Below the pieces are notes generated by a model. That model was given only the letters and a program-made list of their open reading frames with translations. It was not told the DNA's origin and did no database searches. Positions 53,061-63,894 of a stretch of DNA of 64,000 bases are shown in pieces (the first letter of the stretch is position 1; the number at the start of each line of letters is the position of its first letter). Made by a program: the position numbers and the translations under genes. The stretch is from Ornithorhynchus anatinus (taxonomy: Eukaryota; Chordata; Mammalia; Monotremata; Ornithorhynchidae), in NCBI RefSeq assembly GCF_004115215.2, contig NC_041751.1:33061958-33125957 (forward strand), read 5' to 3'.

Positions 53061-53460
53061 GCTGGGGGCAGAGCTATAATTAAAACTCTGTCTCTTGATC
53101 TAGGTATCTCCTTGCATTTTGTTTGGTCTCTGTGCTTCCGTCTCCTTATCTCCGTTTTTCTGCGTCTGCCTGTCTTTCGGTCACCCTGCCGCTTCGTGAT
53201 TATCTTTGCGTCTATTCGGGAGAGGAGAGGGGTGGTCTGTCAGGGCAGAAAGGCTAGTGTGACTACATAAATAAGAAGAGTTGGAGTATCTCGAGCCTCA
53301 CAAACATTTAAGGACAGGGAACGTTCCCGGGAGAATAAAGCCGTTTGAGTGCTTGCCTTCATTCCAGGCCGGAGGCAGGAGAAAGAGGAATCTGAGGCAA
53401 CTTAACAATTTCACTTTTCCTATGTTTTTCTCGGGGTGATACTCACTTGTTCTCTTGGCA
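53061..53460. other. Unique sequence before OR pseudogene
   Basis: No repeat recognised. It ends in a good pyrimidine tract and acceptor (ttctcttggcaccctcag, AG at 53466-53467) 16 bases before the OR start. Confidence 0.5.
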
Positions 53461-53483
53461 CCCTCAGGCAGTCCTCAGACCAC

Positions 53484-54428
53484 ATGGCCAACCTCACGGC
53501 GATGAGGGAATTCCTGCTGCTGGGATTCTCGGAGGTCCGGGAGCTGCAGCCGGTCCAGGCCGCGCTTTTCCTCCCGGTCTACCCGGCGGCCCCGACGGGG
53601 AACCTCCTCGTCGTCGCCGTCACCGCCCTCGACCGGAGCCTCCGCGCCCCCATGTACTTCTTCCTCGGGAACCTGTCCCTCGTCGACCTCTGCTACGTCT
53701 CCGTCACCGTCCCCAAATCCATCCACAACTCCCTGATGGACAACAGATCCATCTATTTCAGAAGCTGCGTGGCCCAGGTCTTTTTGTTGTTTCCATTTGG
53801 TGGTTCAGAGCTGTTCCTCCTCACCGTGACGTCCTACGACCGCTACGCGGCCATCTGCCTCCCCCTGCGCTACGGGGCCATCGTGGACCGAGGGGCCTGC
53901 GGGAAGATGGCCTCCGCCTCCTGGCTCGGCGGAGGGCTCTTCGGGACGATGTCCTCAGCCGGGACGTTCGCGTTAAGCTTCTGCGAGTCCAACGTGATCC
54001 CGCAGTTCTTCTGAGACGTCCCCTCCTTACTGAAGATCTCCCGTTCGGAAAGGCACGTCGTCGTCGACGACAGCGTGGCTGCGGGTATCGGCTTCGGTTT
54101 CGTCTCCTCCGTCTCCATCGTCGTCTCCTCCGTCCGCACCTTCTCGGCCGTGCTGAGGTTCCCGTCCACCGAGGGCCGGGCCGGAGCCTTCTCCACCTGC
54201 CTGCCCCGCCTCGCCGTCGTCACCGTCTTTCTCTCGACCGGAGCCTTCGCCTACCTCAAGCCCGTGTCGGACTCCCCCTCGGCCCCGGACCTGCCGGTGT
54301 CCGCGTTCTACGCCGTGGTGCCCCCGGCCCTCAACCCCCTCATCTACGGCCTGAGGAACCGGGACATTCAGGCTGCCTTGGGGAGGCTGCTGGGTGTGAG
54401 AGGATGGTACCGAGAAACGGGGACGTGA
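53484..54428 (+). pseudogene. Olfactory receptor, OR14-like, single nonsense codon
   Basis: Full-length class II OR homolog (315 codons including the terminal stop). The start MANLTAMREF aligns with paralogs. One lesion: codon 177 is TGA (54012-54014) where paralogs have TGC or TGT, the cysteine of the core disulfide (FFCD). The frame continues without further stops to 54428 with FSTCLPRL and ALNPLIYGLRN. Other changes fit relaxed constraint: Pro34 and Pro37 in TM1, LTVTSYDRY, Cys187 to Arg, SYARIF to SSVRTF. Translation to the stop gives only TM1-TM4. Its 3' end (GVRGW) and flank match the OR at 23633. Very recent inactivation, possibly polymorphic. Confidence 0.92.
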
Positions 54429-54484
54429 GGGTCGCTCTGAGGAAACTTTTGAGCTAAGACCCATTTCTCCAGAGTCCAGTAATC

Positions 54485-54955
54485 CTTTCTAAATCACCTC
54501 GCCCCCGATTTCCTACTAGAACACGGCCCACACACGCTGCTCCTCCAACGCCGGACTACTCGCTGGACCTCGATCTCATCCATCGCCCCGTCGACCCCTC
54601 GCCTACGTCCTCCCTCGTCGTGTCCGACAGGCAGTGACTCTCCCCACCTTAAAAGCCATTTTGAAGGCGCACCTCCTCCAAGAGGCCTTCCCTGATTAAG
54701 CCCTCTTCCCCCACTCCCCTCTGCGCCGCCCTTTCAGTGGGATTTGTGTCCTTTATTCACCCCGCCCTCCGCCCCACCCCACTTATGCCCGTCTCTGTCA
54801 TTTATTTATCGGTATTAATGTCCGTCTCCCTCTCTAGACCGTAAGCTCGCCGTGGACAGGGAACGCGTCTACCATCTCTGTCACACCGTGTTCTCCCAAA
54901 TGCTTAGAACATCGCCCTGCCCGCGGTAAGCGCTTAATAAATATGATTGATTGCT
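54485..54955 (+). repeat. L2 ORF2 C-terminus, 3' UTR and tail
   Basis: One of the longest L2 pieces here: ORF2 end (cctcctccaagaggccttccc), 3' UTR and full tail with aataaatatgattgattg, starting about 60 bases after the OR pseudogene. Confidence 0.87.
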
Positions 54956-55202
54956 ACTGCTCCCCAGATGGTCGCCCCTTGTTGCATCCTAAAATGGTCC
55001 TGTATCAGATTTTCCTAAAATGGCTTCTGCTTATACTCGCCGCCAGAGTCTGCAATAAAGTTTTGGGAGATTACACAAGTGTCCATCCCCTGCCCTACTG
55101 CCTTTCCTTAAAACAAAGCCCACGAGCGGTGTGGTCTGCTTAGATTTCATTCCTCCAACCGTTCTCTTCTTCCCTCCTCTACCCTCCCCCCGGCTTTTTA
55201 AA

Positions 55203-55464
55203 AAATGGTATTTCTTAAGTGCTTACTATGTGCCAAGCACTGTGCCAAGCACAGGGATAGATACAGAATAATCAGATCGCACGTGGGGCTCGCGGAAAAG
55301 GGAAAACGGGTATCGAATCCCCATTTTTCAGAGGAGGCAACTGAGGCACAGGGCAGTGAAGCGACTTGCCCGAGGTCACGCGGCAGACCGGCGCCGGAGC
55401 CGGAATTAGAACCCAGGTCCTCTGACGCCCGGACCCGGGCTCTTCCCATTAGGCCTCGCTGCTT
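55203..55464 (-). repeat. Mon1 SINE
   Basis: Reverse copy preceded by ttttaaaaaa; the middle has an insertion of about 12 bases. Confidence 0.84.
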
Positions 55465-55527
55465 CCGCTGAGATATTCGGATGGTCCTAATTCCTGGCGT
55501 GAAATGAGGTTCAGATCCCCAAGGTTT

Positions 55528-55860
55528 TTATTAATTCCGGAAAGGGAATGATGATGAGTCCGTTGACGTTGTTCTAGGAAGGAGTCCCAGAGTGGGAACC
55601 CCGTGGGACTGGGCAGCTGTTTAGGTTGGGAAGGCCGGTGCTGCACGGTCCCGGCCTTCCGAGGTTCCCGGAGGGTCGGCCGTCGCAGAGGAGGCCCGGG
55701 CCCGTCCTCCCACGAGGAATCCCCCGGGAAATAACCCCGTCGTCGTCTGAGGGGACGGCGCGGCCATCGCGGGAGCCGAGGGGAGGAGGAGAAGATCCCG
55801 ACAGCCCCCTCCCCTCACCAGGACCTTCCCGTCACCCCCGCCGGCCCCCGGGACCGACGG
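55528..55860 (+). promoter_or_regulatory. Candidate promoter of OR at 58376
   Basis: Matches the reverse complement of 8610-8965. It has ATTAATTC, an exact EBF/Olf-1 consensus TCCCCCGGGA (55720-55729) and GAAATAACCCCG. Similarity ends near 55860, before the place where the other copy has its splice donor, and I see no donor here. It lies 2.5 kb upstream of a disrupted OR, so the module may already be decaying. Confidence 0.55.
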
Positions 55861-55929
55861 GGCGAAAAGAACCGTGCTACCGGCCGAGTGCTTCGTATAT
55901 CCCAAGAACGGTCGGCGGGTGCTGTGGTA

Positions 55930-56245
55930 AATATCGGACCGTACGTTCTTTGCGGGCAGGGGAAGTGTCTGCTAACTCTGTTGCGTTCTCCCGATCATTT
56001 AGTCCAGTGCTCTGCTCACAGTAAACGCTCAGTAAATACCACTGGCTGATTTGGACAAGAAAATCACATCAGGAACAGTCTGAGAGGTGACAGTAAAGAG
56101 GTTTAGATGCACGCCTAGATCTTTATTAGGCTGTAAGCACGTCGTTGGGCAGGGATTGTCTCTATCTGTTGCCGAATTGTACATTCCAAGCGCTTAGTAC
56201 AGTGCTCTGCACAGAGCAAGTGCTCAATAAATACCATCGAATGAG
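55930..56245 (+). repeat. Two L2 3' ends
   Basis: Forward tails at 55930-56050 and 56110-56245, the second of the tgttgccgaattgtac subtype. Confidence 0.8.
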
Positions 56246-56286
56246 GGAATCTTTATAGCGGTACGAAGATCAGTAATTGTAATAAC

Positions 56287-56660
56287 AGTAGTGTCAGTCA
56301 GTGGTATTTATGGAGCACTTACTACGGGAAGCAGCGTGGCTCGGTGGAAAGAGCCCGGGCTTGGGAATCCGAGGTCATGGGTTCGAATCCCAGCTCCGCC
56401 AGCTGGCAGCTGTGTGACCGCGGGCAAGTCACTTCACTTCTCTGTGCCTCGGTGACCTCATCTGTCAAATGGGGACTGTGAGCCTCACGCGGGACAACCC
56501 GGTTACCCTGTATCTCCCCCGGCGCTTAGAACAGTGCTCTGCACCTAGTGAGCGCTTAACAAACACCAGCATTATTATCATTATTCTCAGAGCACTGTAC
56601 TAAGCCCGTGAGAATTATAGTTGACGGTGACAATTCCTGACCCAAAGAACCTTGCCATCT
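56287..56660. repeat. L2 tail (-) split by Mon1 (+)
   Basis: L2 tail at 56287-56329 and 56586-56660; a low-divergence Mon1 with intact box B (gggttcgaatccc) at 56330-56585. Confidence 0.87.
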
Positions 56661-56679
56661 CATGATCTCTCTCTCCCCC

Positions 56680-57340
56680 TCCTTAGGGGCAGGGAACGTG
56701 TCTGCCAATTCTGTCGTGTCGTAGGCTCCCAACGGTTTAACACAGCGCTCTGCGCATGGTAAGTGCTCCAACAATGCCATTAGTTGGTTGGCGGGGGGAG
56801 CCAGGCATTAAAGTAAATTAGGGAGAGGGAAAAGAGTAGAGAAGAAGAATATGGGGATAAGTGCTTAAGGCCGGGCTGAGGATCAAAGTGCTGAGGGATA
56901 TGAAGGGGGAGGCGAGCAAGGGGTCAGCGGCGAGATGGACGAGATCGAGGTACAGTGAATAAATTGGTGTTAAAGGAGCAAAATGTACGGGGGTGGGTTG
57001 CGGTAGGGGATCGGTGAGGTCAGGTGGAAGTCAGGCAGTTCGTAAACTCGTCGTGCGCAGGGAACGTGCCTGCTTATTTTTATATTATCCCCTCCCAAGC
57101 GCTCGGTACAGCCGTCACACAGAAGGCGCTCAGTAAGTACGACTGGCCGACTGACTGATCAGAAGGGAAGGAGGCGATTCGAGTGCCCTAAAGCTGAAGG
57201 TAAGGAGTTGGTGTTGGATGTGGAGAGGGATGGGCGACCACGGGAAGTTTCTGAGGAGAGGGGAGAGGGGTGGGTACGACAAAGCAAGCGGAGGATCTGC
57301 GTAGTCTCGGTCTTTCCCGCTATTTAAGAATAAAACGGGC
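56680..57340. repeat. L2 tail (+), L2 3' UTR/ORF2 end (-) and nested tail
   Basis: Forward tail 56680-56775. Reverse L2 from 56775 with gcggcgagatggacgagatc of the ORF2 end. A forward tail at 57040-57165 interrupts it. Confidence 0.75.
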
Positions 57341-57424
57341 GACTCGGCAGCCGAAAGGTCGTAGTCTCGTGCTGTCCGCAGTGACGAGATGAGGCTCCTT
57401 CCACGGTGCCGCCCCGTCGCACAA

Positions 57425-58100
57425 TCTTCTGGACCTTACTGAGCGCTTACTATGTGCAGAGCGCTGTCCTAAGTGCTTGGGAGAGTACAGCGAGAGAAGC
57501 GGCGTGGCTTGGCGACACTACCCCGGGCCTGGGAGTCAGAGGTCGTGAGTTCTAATCCCCGCTCCGCCACTTGTCAGCTGTGGGGCTTGGGGCAAGTCGC
57601 TTCACTTTTCTGGGCCTCGGTTCCCTCATCTGTAAAATGGGGATGAAGACTGGGAGCCCCACGTGGGTCGACCTGATCCCCTTGTATCTAACCCGGCGCT
57701 TAGAACAGTGCTTGGCACATAGTAAGCGCTTAACGAATACCGCAGTTATTATTACCATTACACTGAGAGAAGCAGCGTGGCTTAAACGGCAAGAGCCCGG
57801 GCTTGGGAGTCAGAGGACATGGGTTCTAATCCAGGCTCCGCCCCTTGTCTGTTGTGTGACCTTGGACAAGCCGTTTCACTTTTCTGTGCCTCAATTACCT
57901 CATCTGTAAAATGGAGATGAAGCCTGTGAGCCCCACATGGGACGACTCAATTACCTTGTATCTACCTTAGAGCTTCAGACAGTGCTCGGCACACAGTAAG
58001 CGCTTAACAAATACCGACATCATCATCATTGTTATTATTACAGTACAACTAGGAATTAGCAAACACGTCCTCTGCCCATAATGATCTTACGGTCTCTAAG
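57425..58100. repeat. L2 tail (-) split by two Mon1 SINEs (+)
   Basis: L2 tail at 57425-57490 and 58043-58100. Two forward Mon1 copies, 57492-57758 and 57763-58042, lie head to tail inside it; both have complete heads and tails. Confidence 0.87.
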
Positions 58101-58104
58101 CTTC

Positions 58105-58355
58105 TCTCCGAGTATTTTCATCCTCGTCTTCATTCACCCCTTTATTCACCCCTCCCTCAGCCCCACAGCACTTACGTTCATATCCGTAATTTATTTATAT
58201 TAACGTGTGTCTCCCCCTCAAGTCTATCAGCTCACTGTGGGCAGGGAACGTGTCTACGGACTGTTACAGTGTACCTCGGACTCTCCCAAGGGCCTAGTAC
58301 GGCGCTCAGCACGCGCTGATCAATACGATTGACCGATCGATTGATCGATCGCCTG
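58105..58355 (+). repeat. L2 3' UTR and tail
   Basis: Forward L2 end with gattgaccgatcgattgatc terminal repeats, about 10 bases before the predicted OR acceptor. Confidence 0.83.
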
Positions 58356-58375
58356 AAATCAGGTCCTATCACAAG

Positions 58376-59363
58376 ATGTCGAAAGGCCTCCCGCCGGAGG
58401 TCGCCAACGTCTCCACGGTGAGGGGATTCCTGCTGCTGGGATCCTCGGAGGGCCGGGAGCCACGGCCGGTCCAGGCCGCGCCGTTCCTCCCGGTCTACCC
58501 GGCGGCCCCGACGGGGAACCTCCTCGTCGTCGCCGTCACCGCCCTCGACCGGCGCCTCCGCGCCCCCGTGTACTTCTTCCTCGGGCACCTGTCGGTGGCC
58601 GACCTCTGCTACATCTCCGTCACCGTCCCCAAATCCATCCTCGTCTCCCTGACGCAGGGCCACTCCATCTCCTCCCTGGGCTGTGGGACGCAGGTCTGTC
58701 TGGTGATCCTCTTCGCCAGCTCTGAGTACTTCGTCCTCACGGCCACGTCCTACGACCGCTACGCCGCCATCCGCCTCCCCCTGCGCTACGAGGTCGTCAC
58801 GGACCGGGAGGCCTGCGGGAAGACGGCGGCCGCCTCCTGGCTCGGCGGGGGGGCCGATGGGAGTCGCGTTCGTGGCTTCGACCTTCTCCCTGAGCTTCTG
58901 TGACACCAAAGTCATCCCTCAGTTCTTCTGCGCCGCCCCGGCCCTGCTGAAGATCTCCTCTTCCGAGGCCCACGTCGCCATCGACGTGAGCGTCGCCGTG
59001 GCAGTCTGCTTGGCTTCGCTCTGCTCCGCGCTCATCGTGGTCTCGTAGGCGCGCATCTTCGGGGCCGTGCTGAGGATGCCGGCCGCCGAGGGCCGGGCCG
59101 GAGCCTTCTCCACCTGCCTGCCCCGCCTCGCCGTCGTCGCCGTCTTCTTCCGCACGGCCGCCATCGCCCACCTCAAGCCCGTGTCGGACTCCCCCTCGAC
59201 CCTGGACCCGCCGGTGTCCGTGTTCTACGTCGTGGTGCCCCCGGCCCTCAACCCCCTCATCTACGGCCTGAGGAACCGCGACGTGAAGGCCGCCCTGGGT
59301 CTTCTCCTTGGGGAAATCTCTTCCATCTTGAAGAGAAAATGCCCATGCCCCCCGTCAGACTGA
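58376..59363 (+). pseudogene. Olfactory receptor, OR14-like, frameshift and nonsense
   Basis: Full-length class II OR homolog, closest in flanks to the gene at 6323-7306: both have the acceptor TGAAATCAG/GTCCTATC just upstream. Two lesions: one extra G in a G7 run (58848-58854) shifts the frame in TM4, and TAG at 59046-59048 replaces the tyrosine codon of SYARIF. The ancestral start ATG is now GTC (VANVSTVRG); an in-frame ATG at 58376 adds eight residues. Pro34 and Pro37 equivalents in TM1, LTATSYDRYAAIR and Cys187 to Ser also occur. The core-disulfide cysteine in FFC remains. The frame after the TAG is open to 59363, with FSTCLPRL and ALNPLIYGLRN. Non-functional as read. Confidence 0.9.
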
Positions 59364-59394
59364 CCGGAGACCCTGGCAAATGACCCCAGGACGA

Positions 59395-59930
59395 GTAATG
59401 ATAATAACGATCATAGCGGCATTTGTTAAGTGTTTACGCTGCGCCAAGCACTCTACTAAATGCTGGGGCCGATAATCAGGCCCCACATGGAGGTCACGAT
59501 CCAAGTAAGAGGGAGAACAGGGATTGAATCTCCATTTGGCAGATGAGGGGACTGAGGCACAGAGAAGTGAAGTGACTCACCCAATAATAATAATGTTGGC
59601 ATTTGTTAAGCGCCTACTATATGCAGAGCACTGTTCTAAGCGCTGGGGGAGATACAGGGTCATCAGCTTGTCCCACGTCTTCATCCCCATTTGACAGATG
59701 AGGGAACTGAGGCCCAGAGAAGTGAAGTGACTTGCCCACGGTCACCCAGCCGACAAGAGGCAGAGCCGGGATTCGAACCCCTGACCTCTGAATCCCATGC
59801 CCCGCGCTCTTTCCACTGAGCCGCGCTGCTTCCGAGGTCACACAGCAGGGAAGTGGCGGAGCCGGGATCGGGACCCAGGTCCTCTGCCTCCCGGGCCCGG
59901 GCTCTACCCGCTGGGCCACACTGCTTCCCA
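59395..59930 (-). repeat. Mon1 SINE nested inside an older Mon1
   Basis: The outer reverse copy occupies 59395-59583 and resumes at 59836-59930 (ggtcacacagcagggaagtgg). The inner reverse copy, close to consensus with intact box B, fills 59584-59835. Confidence 0.9.
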
Positions 59931-59949
59931 CTGGTTAGGGATCTTTACA

Positions 59950-60255
59950 CCTTAGCGCGCTTTCTCCCCCATCAGGACCGCAAGCTCGTCGTGGGCAGGG
60001 ACAGTCTCTGCTAATTCGGTTGCATTGCGTTCTCCCAATTGCTTAGTACAGTGCTCTGCACGTAGTAAGCACTCAATAAATACGACTGCTTGAAGGATTA
60101 TTCCTCCTACGTGACGCCTGGGAGGGGAAATACATCAAGCCCGTTGTTGGGTGGGGAATGTCTCTATCTGTTGCCAAATTGTACTTTCCAGGCGCTTAGT
60201 AGAGTGTTCTGCACACAGTAAGCGCTCAATAAACGCGAGTGAATAAATGAACTAA
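59950..60255 (+). repeat. Two L2 3' ends
   Basis: Forward tails at 59950-60100 and 60125-60255, of the two L2 tail subtypes respectively. Confidence 0.82.
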
Positions 60256-60317
60256 GCGTGGTAGGGAGGAGACCCTCGTTTCCACAGACCAAAGCGGTCA
60301 GTCAGGTCGGACCCTTT

Positions 60318-60570
60318 TTCTTTTAATGGTATTTGTTAGGCGCTTACTACGTGCCAGGCACTGTACTAAGCGCCGAGGTGGAGACCAGCAGATCGGGTTG
60401 GACACGGTCCTTGTCGGCGTGGGGCTCCCAGTCTCCACCCCCATTTTACAGGTGAGGGAACTGAGGCCCAGAGAAGTGAAGTGACTTGCCCACGGTCACC
60501 CAGCAGACGAGTGACGGAGTCAGGATTAGAACCCGAGTCCTTCCGACTCCCAGGCCCGCGCTGGACACTT
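60318..60570 (-). repeat. Mon1 SINE
   Basis: Reverse copy, moderately diverged. Confidence 0.86.
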
Positions 60571-60674
60571 CTCCCGTTGGCCAGCTTCAGGCTTATGCCA
60601 CCCGAGTGACCCGGAATTGCGCTGGAATTGATTTTGCCTCAGGAACGATTCTATCCCAAATGACCCAGGATTGT

Positions 60675-61290
60675 GTATTCAATCGGTCGATCAGTGGAAA
60701 ATAGTGAGCACTTACTGTGTGCAGAGCACTGTGCTACTCCCTTGGGAGAGTCCAATACAACAGAGTTTCCTGCCCATCATCAGCTAGAGGGGAGCCAGAC
60801 ATCTATGTAAATATAAATATAAATCAATGATTTTTAGTGAGCACTAACCGTGTGCAGCACGCCGTACTTTCCACCGTCTAGACCGTAAACCCGTTATGGG
60901 CGATCGATCAATCAGTGGCATTTATCGAGCGCTTACTACGTGCAGGGCACTGTTCTGAGCGCTCGGCAGAGCACAGAACAAGAGAACAAGCGCAAACGTT
61001 CCCTACCCATAATGAGTTTGCAATCTAGGCAGGGAGGGCAGGGAGCATATCAACTGATCATGTTGTATTGTACATCAATCGATCAATAAATAGATAAAAA
61101 CTACAGTTAAAATATCTATATCGAATCAGAGAAGCTCCACTGCAGTGAGTGACGAGAACGAGACTGTAAGGTTCTTGAGCGCGGGGAATGTGACTCCCAA
61201 CTCGATCGTATTATACTCTCCCAAGCTTTTACCGCAGTGCTCCGCACGCAGTAAGCCCTCGATAAATACACTGATAAATAAATAAAAACA
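60675..61290. repeat. L2 tails
   Basis: Reverse tails at 60675-60800, about 60825-60870 and 60905-61045, then forward tail pieces at 61045-61090 and 61155-61290. Confidence 0.75.
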
Positions 61291-61309
61291 TTCATTGACT
61301 GAATACACA

Positions 61310-61556
61310 AGAGAAGCGGTGTGGTCCCGTGGATAGAGCACGGGCCCGGGAGTCAGACGGGCGTGATTCTAATCCCAGCTCGGCCACTTTGTCCGCCGTG
61401 TGACCCCGGGAAAGTCCCTTTGCTTCTCTGGGTCTCAGTTCCCACATCCGTAAAATGGACATGAAGACTGTGAGCCCCACGGGGGACGGGGACTGGGTCC
61501 AACCCGATTAGCATGGATCTACTCAGTACAGCGTCTGGCATGTAGTAAACGCTTTG
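61310..61556 (+). repeat. Mon1 SINE
   Basis: Forward copy with head gaagcggtgtggtcccgtgg and a short tail. Confidence 0.85.
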
Positions 61557-62745
61557 ATTGCTCCGTCATTCTTCCCTCCTGACCCCACCTGGCGATGGGG
61601 TCGCCGATCCATTTATCAATCGTCGGTATTTAACCCTGCCCCTTCCCATCTCTCCTGACCTTCCTCGTCCCCCGGACTTCGAGCTTCCTCCCTCTCGCCC
61701 CTCTCGCCCCACTCCCCCGCTTTCAAAATTATTCCTCCTTTCCCTACGACCCCTGGAGCTAAATCCACAAAGCATCCTAGCACCGCAAAGCCGAAACCGG
61801 GCGTAACTGAGGAATTACTCGTGGTCGGGGCTGTCCGCGGGGGTGGGTTCAATCCGCCAAATCCTCAATCGTATTTTACTGAGTAGTTATTGTGTGCAGG
61901 GGGGTCTAACGGTCGGGGAGAGTACGGTGAAACAGAGTCGGTAGACACATTCCCCGTCCACTAAATCAATCGCCGGTATTTACTGAGCACTTACCGTACG
62001 CAGAACACTCTACAGAGCGGTCACGACCCGGTAGATTTGAAGAGGGAAGGCGTTCCAGGGCCGACGCGGGCCGTGGGAAAATACGACCGAGTCGATCAAT
62101 CAGTGGTATTTATCGAAAACTTAACGTGTGCCTCGCCTGTGTTTTTGGGAGGTTTTTAGTGGTATTTGTCCAGCGCTTCCTAGGAGCCAGGTACCGTACT
62201 GAGCGTTTGGAAGAGTAGTCAGCCAGTCAGTCATATTTACTGAGCGCTTACCGTGTGCAGAACACTGTACTGAGCACTTGGGAGAGTACTCAGTCAGCCA
62301 GTCATATTTACTGAGCGCTTTCTGTGTGCAGAACACTAAGCACTTGGGAGAGAGCAACATCACAATAAACAGACACATCCCCTGCCCACAGCGAGCTTAC
62401 AGTCTAGAGGGGGAGACAGACATTAATAGAAAGGAATAAATTAATTGCCGATGTGGACGTAAGATATGGACAGAAGTGCTGCGGGGTGGGGGTGAGTATC
62501 AAAATATTTAGGGCATAAAGGCTCAAGTGCATAGGTGACACAGTAGCGAAAATCTAGGGTGGGGAGATGAGAGGTTTGTTCCGCGAGACTATAATACTGT
62601 GTTCTGGGTACAGTCTGCACACCGTAAGCGCTCGGTAATCGGTTCACCATATTTATTCCATATTTATTGAGCGCTTACTGCGTGCACAGGACGGTATTAA
62701 GTGTTCGGGGGAGTACGATAGAGCAGAGTCGGGAGAAGAAATATG
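61557..62745. repeat. Unique stretch and L2 tails
   Basis: 61557-61854 is pyrimidine-rich and unassigned. Reverse L2 tails follow at 61855-61960, 61965-62045, 62155-62215 and two near-identical ones within 62215-62420, then tail pieces to 62745. Confidence 0.7.
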
Positions 62746-62864
62746 ATAGTAATAATAATTTTGGTACCTGTTAAGCACTTACTATCCGCCAGGCACCGTT
62801 CTGAAAGTTGGGAATAGATACAATGATAAGAATAATGGAAATATATACAGTTGAGCGGACGAGT

Positions 62865-63155
62865 ACAGTGCTGAGGGGATTATAGATACATACATGTCAT
62901 TAATAAAATAAATACAATTATAGAAATGTACATAGATATGTGGGGTCGGGGGGGGGGGGTCGGGGAGAGCAGAGGGAGGGATTAGGGGCGATGGAGAGGG
63001 GAGGGGGAGCCGAGGAAAAGGGGGGCTCAGTCTGGGAAGGCCTCCTGGAGGAGGTGAGCTCTCAGTAGGGCTCGGAAGGGAGGAAGTGGGCTAGTTTGGC
63101 AGATTTGAGGAGGGAGGGGGTTCCAAGCCAGAGGTGGGACTTGGGCCTGGGGGCT
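62865..63155 (-). repeat. L2 3' UTR region
   Basis: Reverse L2 with a G12 run (62950-62961), ggaaggcctcctggaggaggtgag and the ORF2-proximal ggttccaagccagaggtggg. Confidence 0.8.
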
Positions 63156-63157
63156 CC

Positions 63158-63233
63158 CGCCTGATTACCTTGCATCCACCCCAAAGCTTCGAACATTCCC
63201 TGGCACGCCTTAAGCACTTAACAAATACCATGA
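63158..63233 (+). repeat. Mon1 3' end
   Basis: Only the last third of the SINE. The following 63234-63560 is unique with nothing recognised. Confidence 0.7.
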
Positions 63234-63560
63234 AGAGATGGAGTTTCGATGAAAGGAAATTATAGAGACTTACTCCGAGGGGTGTCAGCAGGATCCCAGG
63301 AAGCTACTAAGGCGCCCCTGTCCCCTCTCCTCACTCCCTTTGAAAATGCTCATTAAATGTTAAGGGAAAATCAGTCCCATCCCTTTCGGAGACAGGGTTT
63401 TAGTCTCTGAACAGCAGAGAGCAGCCTTGTTGAGGTCGTCTCGGAAACGGGTGATTTTCTAAACCTCTCGGGAGACGCACGGAGCTCTGAAGAAAGAGAG
63501 TTTTCTTCCCGTGGGTGAAAAGGACGCAGTCAACCGTCCCCACGGGCTTGCCCGGCTGAA

Positions 63561-63790
63561 TGATAATCGGGGTGTTTGTTTAGCGCTTGCTATGGGCCGA
63601 GCTCCGTACGAAGCCCCGGGGTCGATACAAGGTAACGGGGTGGGGGACAGTCCCTGGCCCACGTGGGGCTCCAGGTCAGAATCCCCATTGTGCCGATGAG
63701 AAAACTGAGACACAGAAAAGTGAAGTGACTTGCCCAAAGCCCCACGGTGGACGAGTAAAAGAGCTGGGATCAGAAAGCGGGTCCTTCTGC
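63561..63790 (-). repeat. Mon1 SINE
   Basis: Reverse copy missing the extreme head. Confidence 0.8.
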
Positions 63791-63894
63791 AGAGATGAGT
63801 TGAGGAGGATGTCAAGGCTTGTGAGACAGGGAGGATAGTGATATCGTCTATGGCGATGGGAAAGCCCCGGGGAGGACAGGGTATGGATGGAAAG

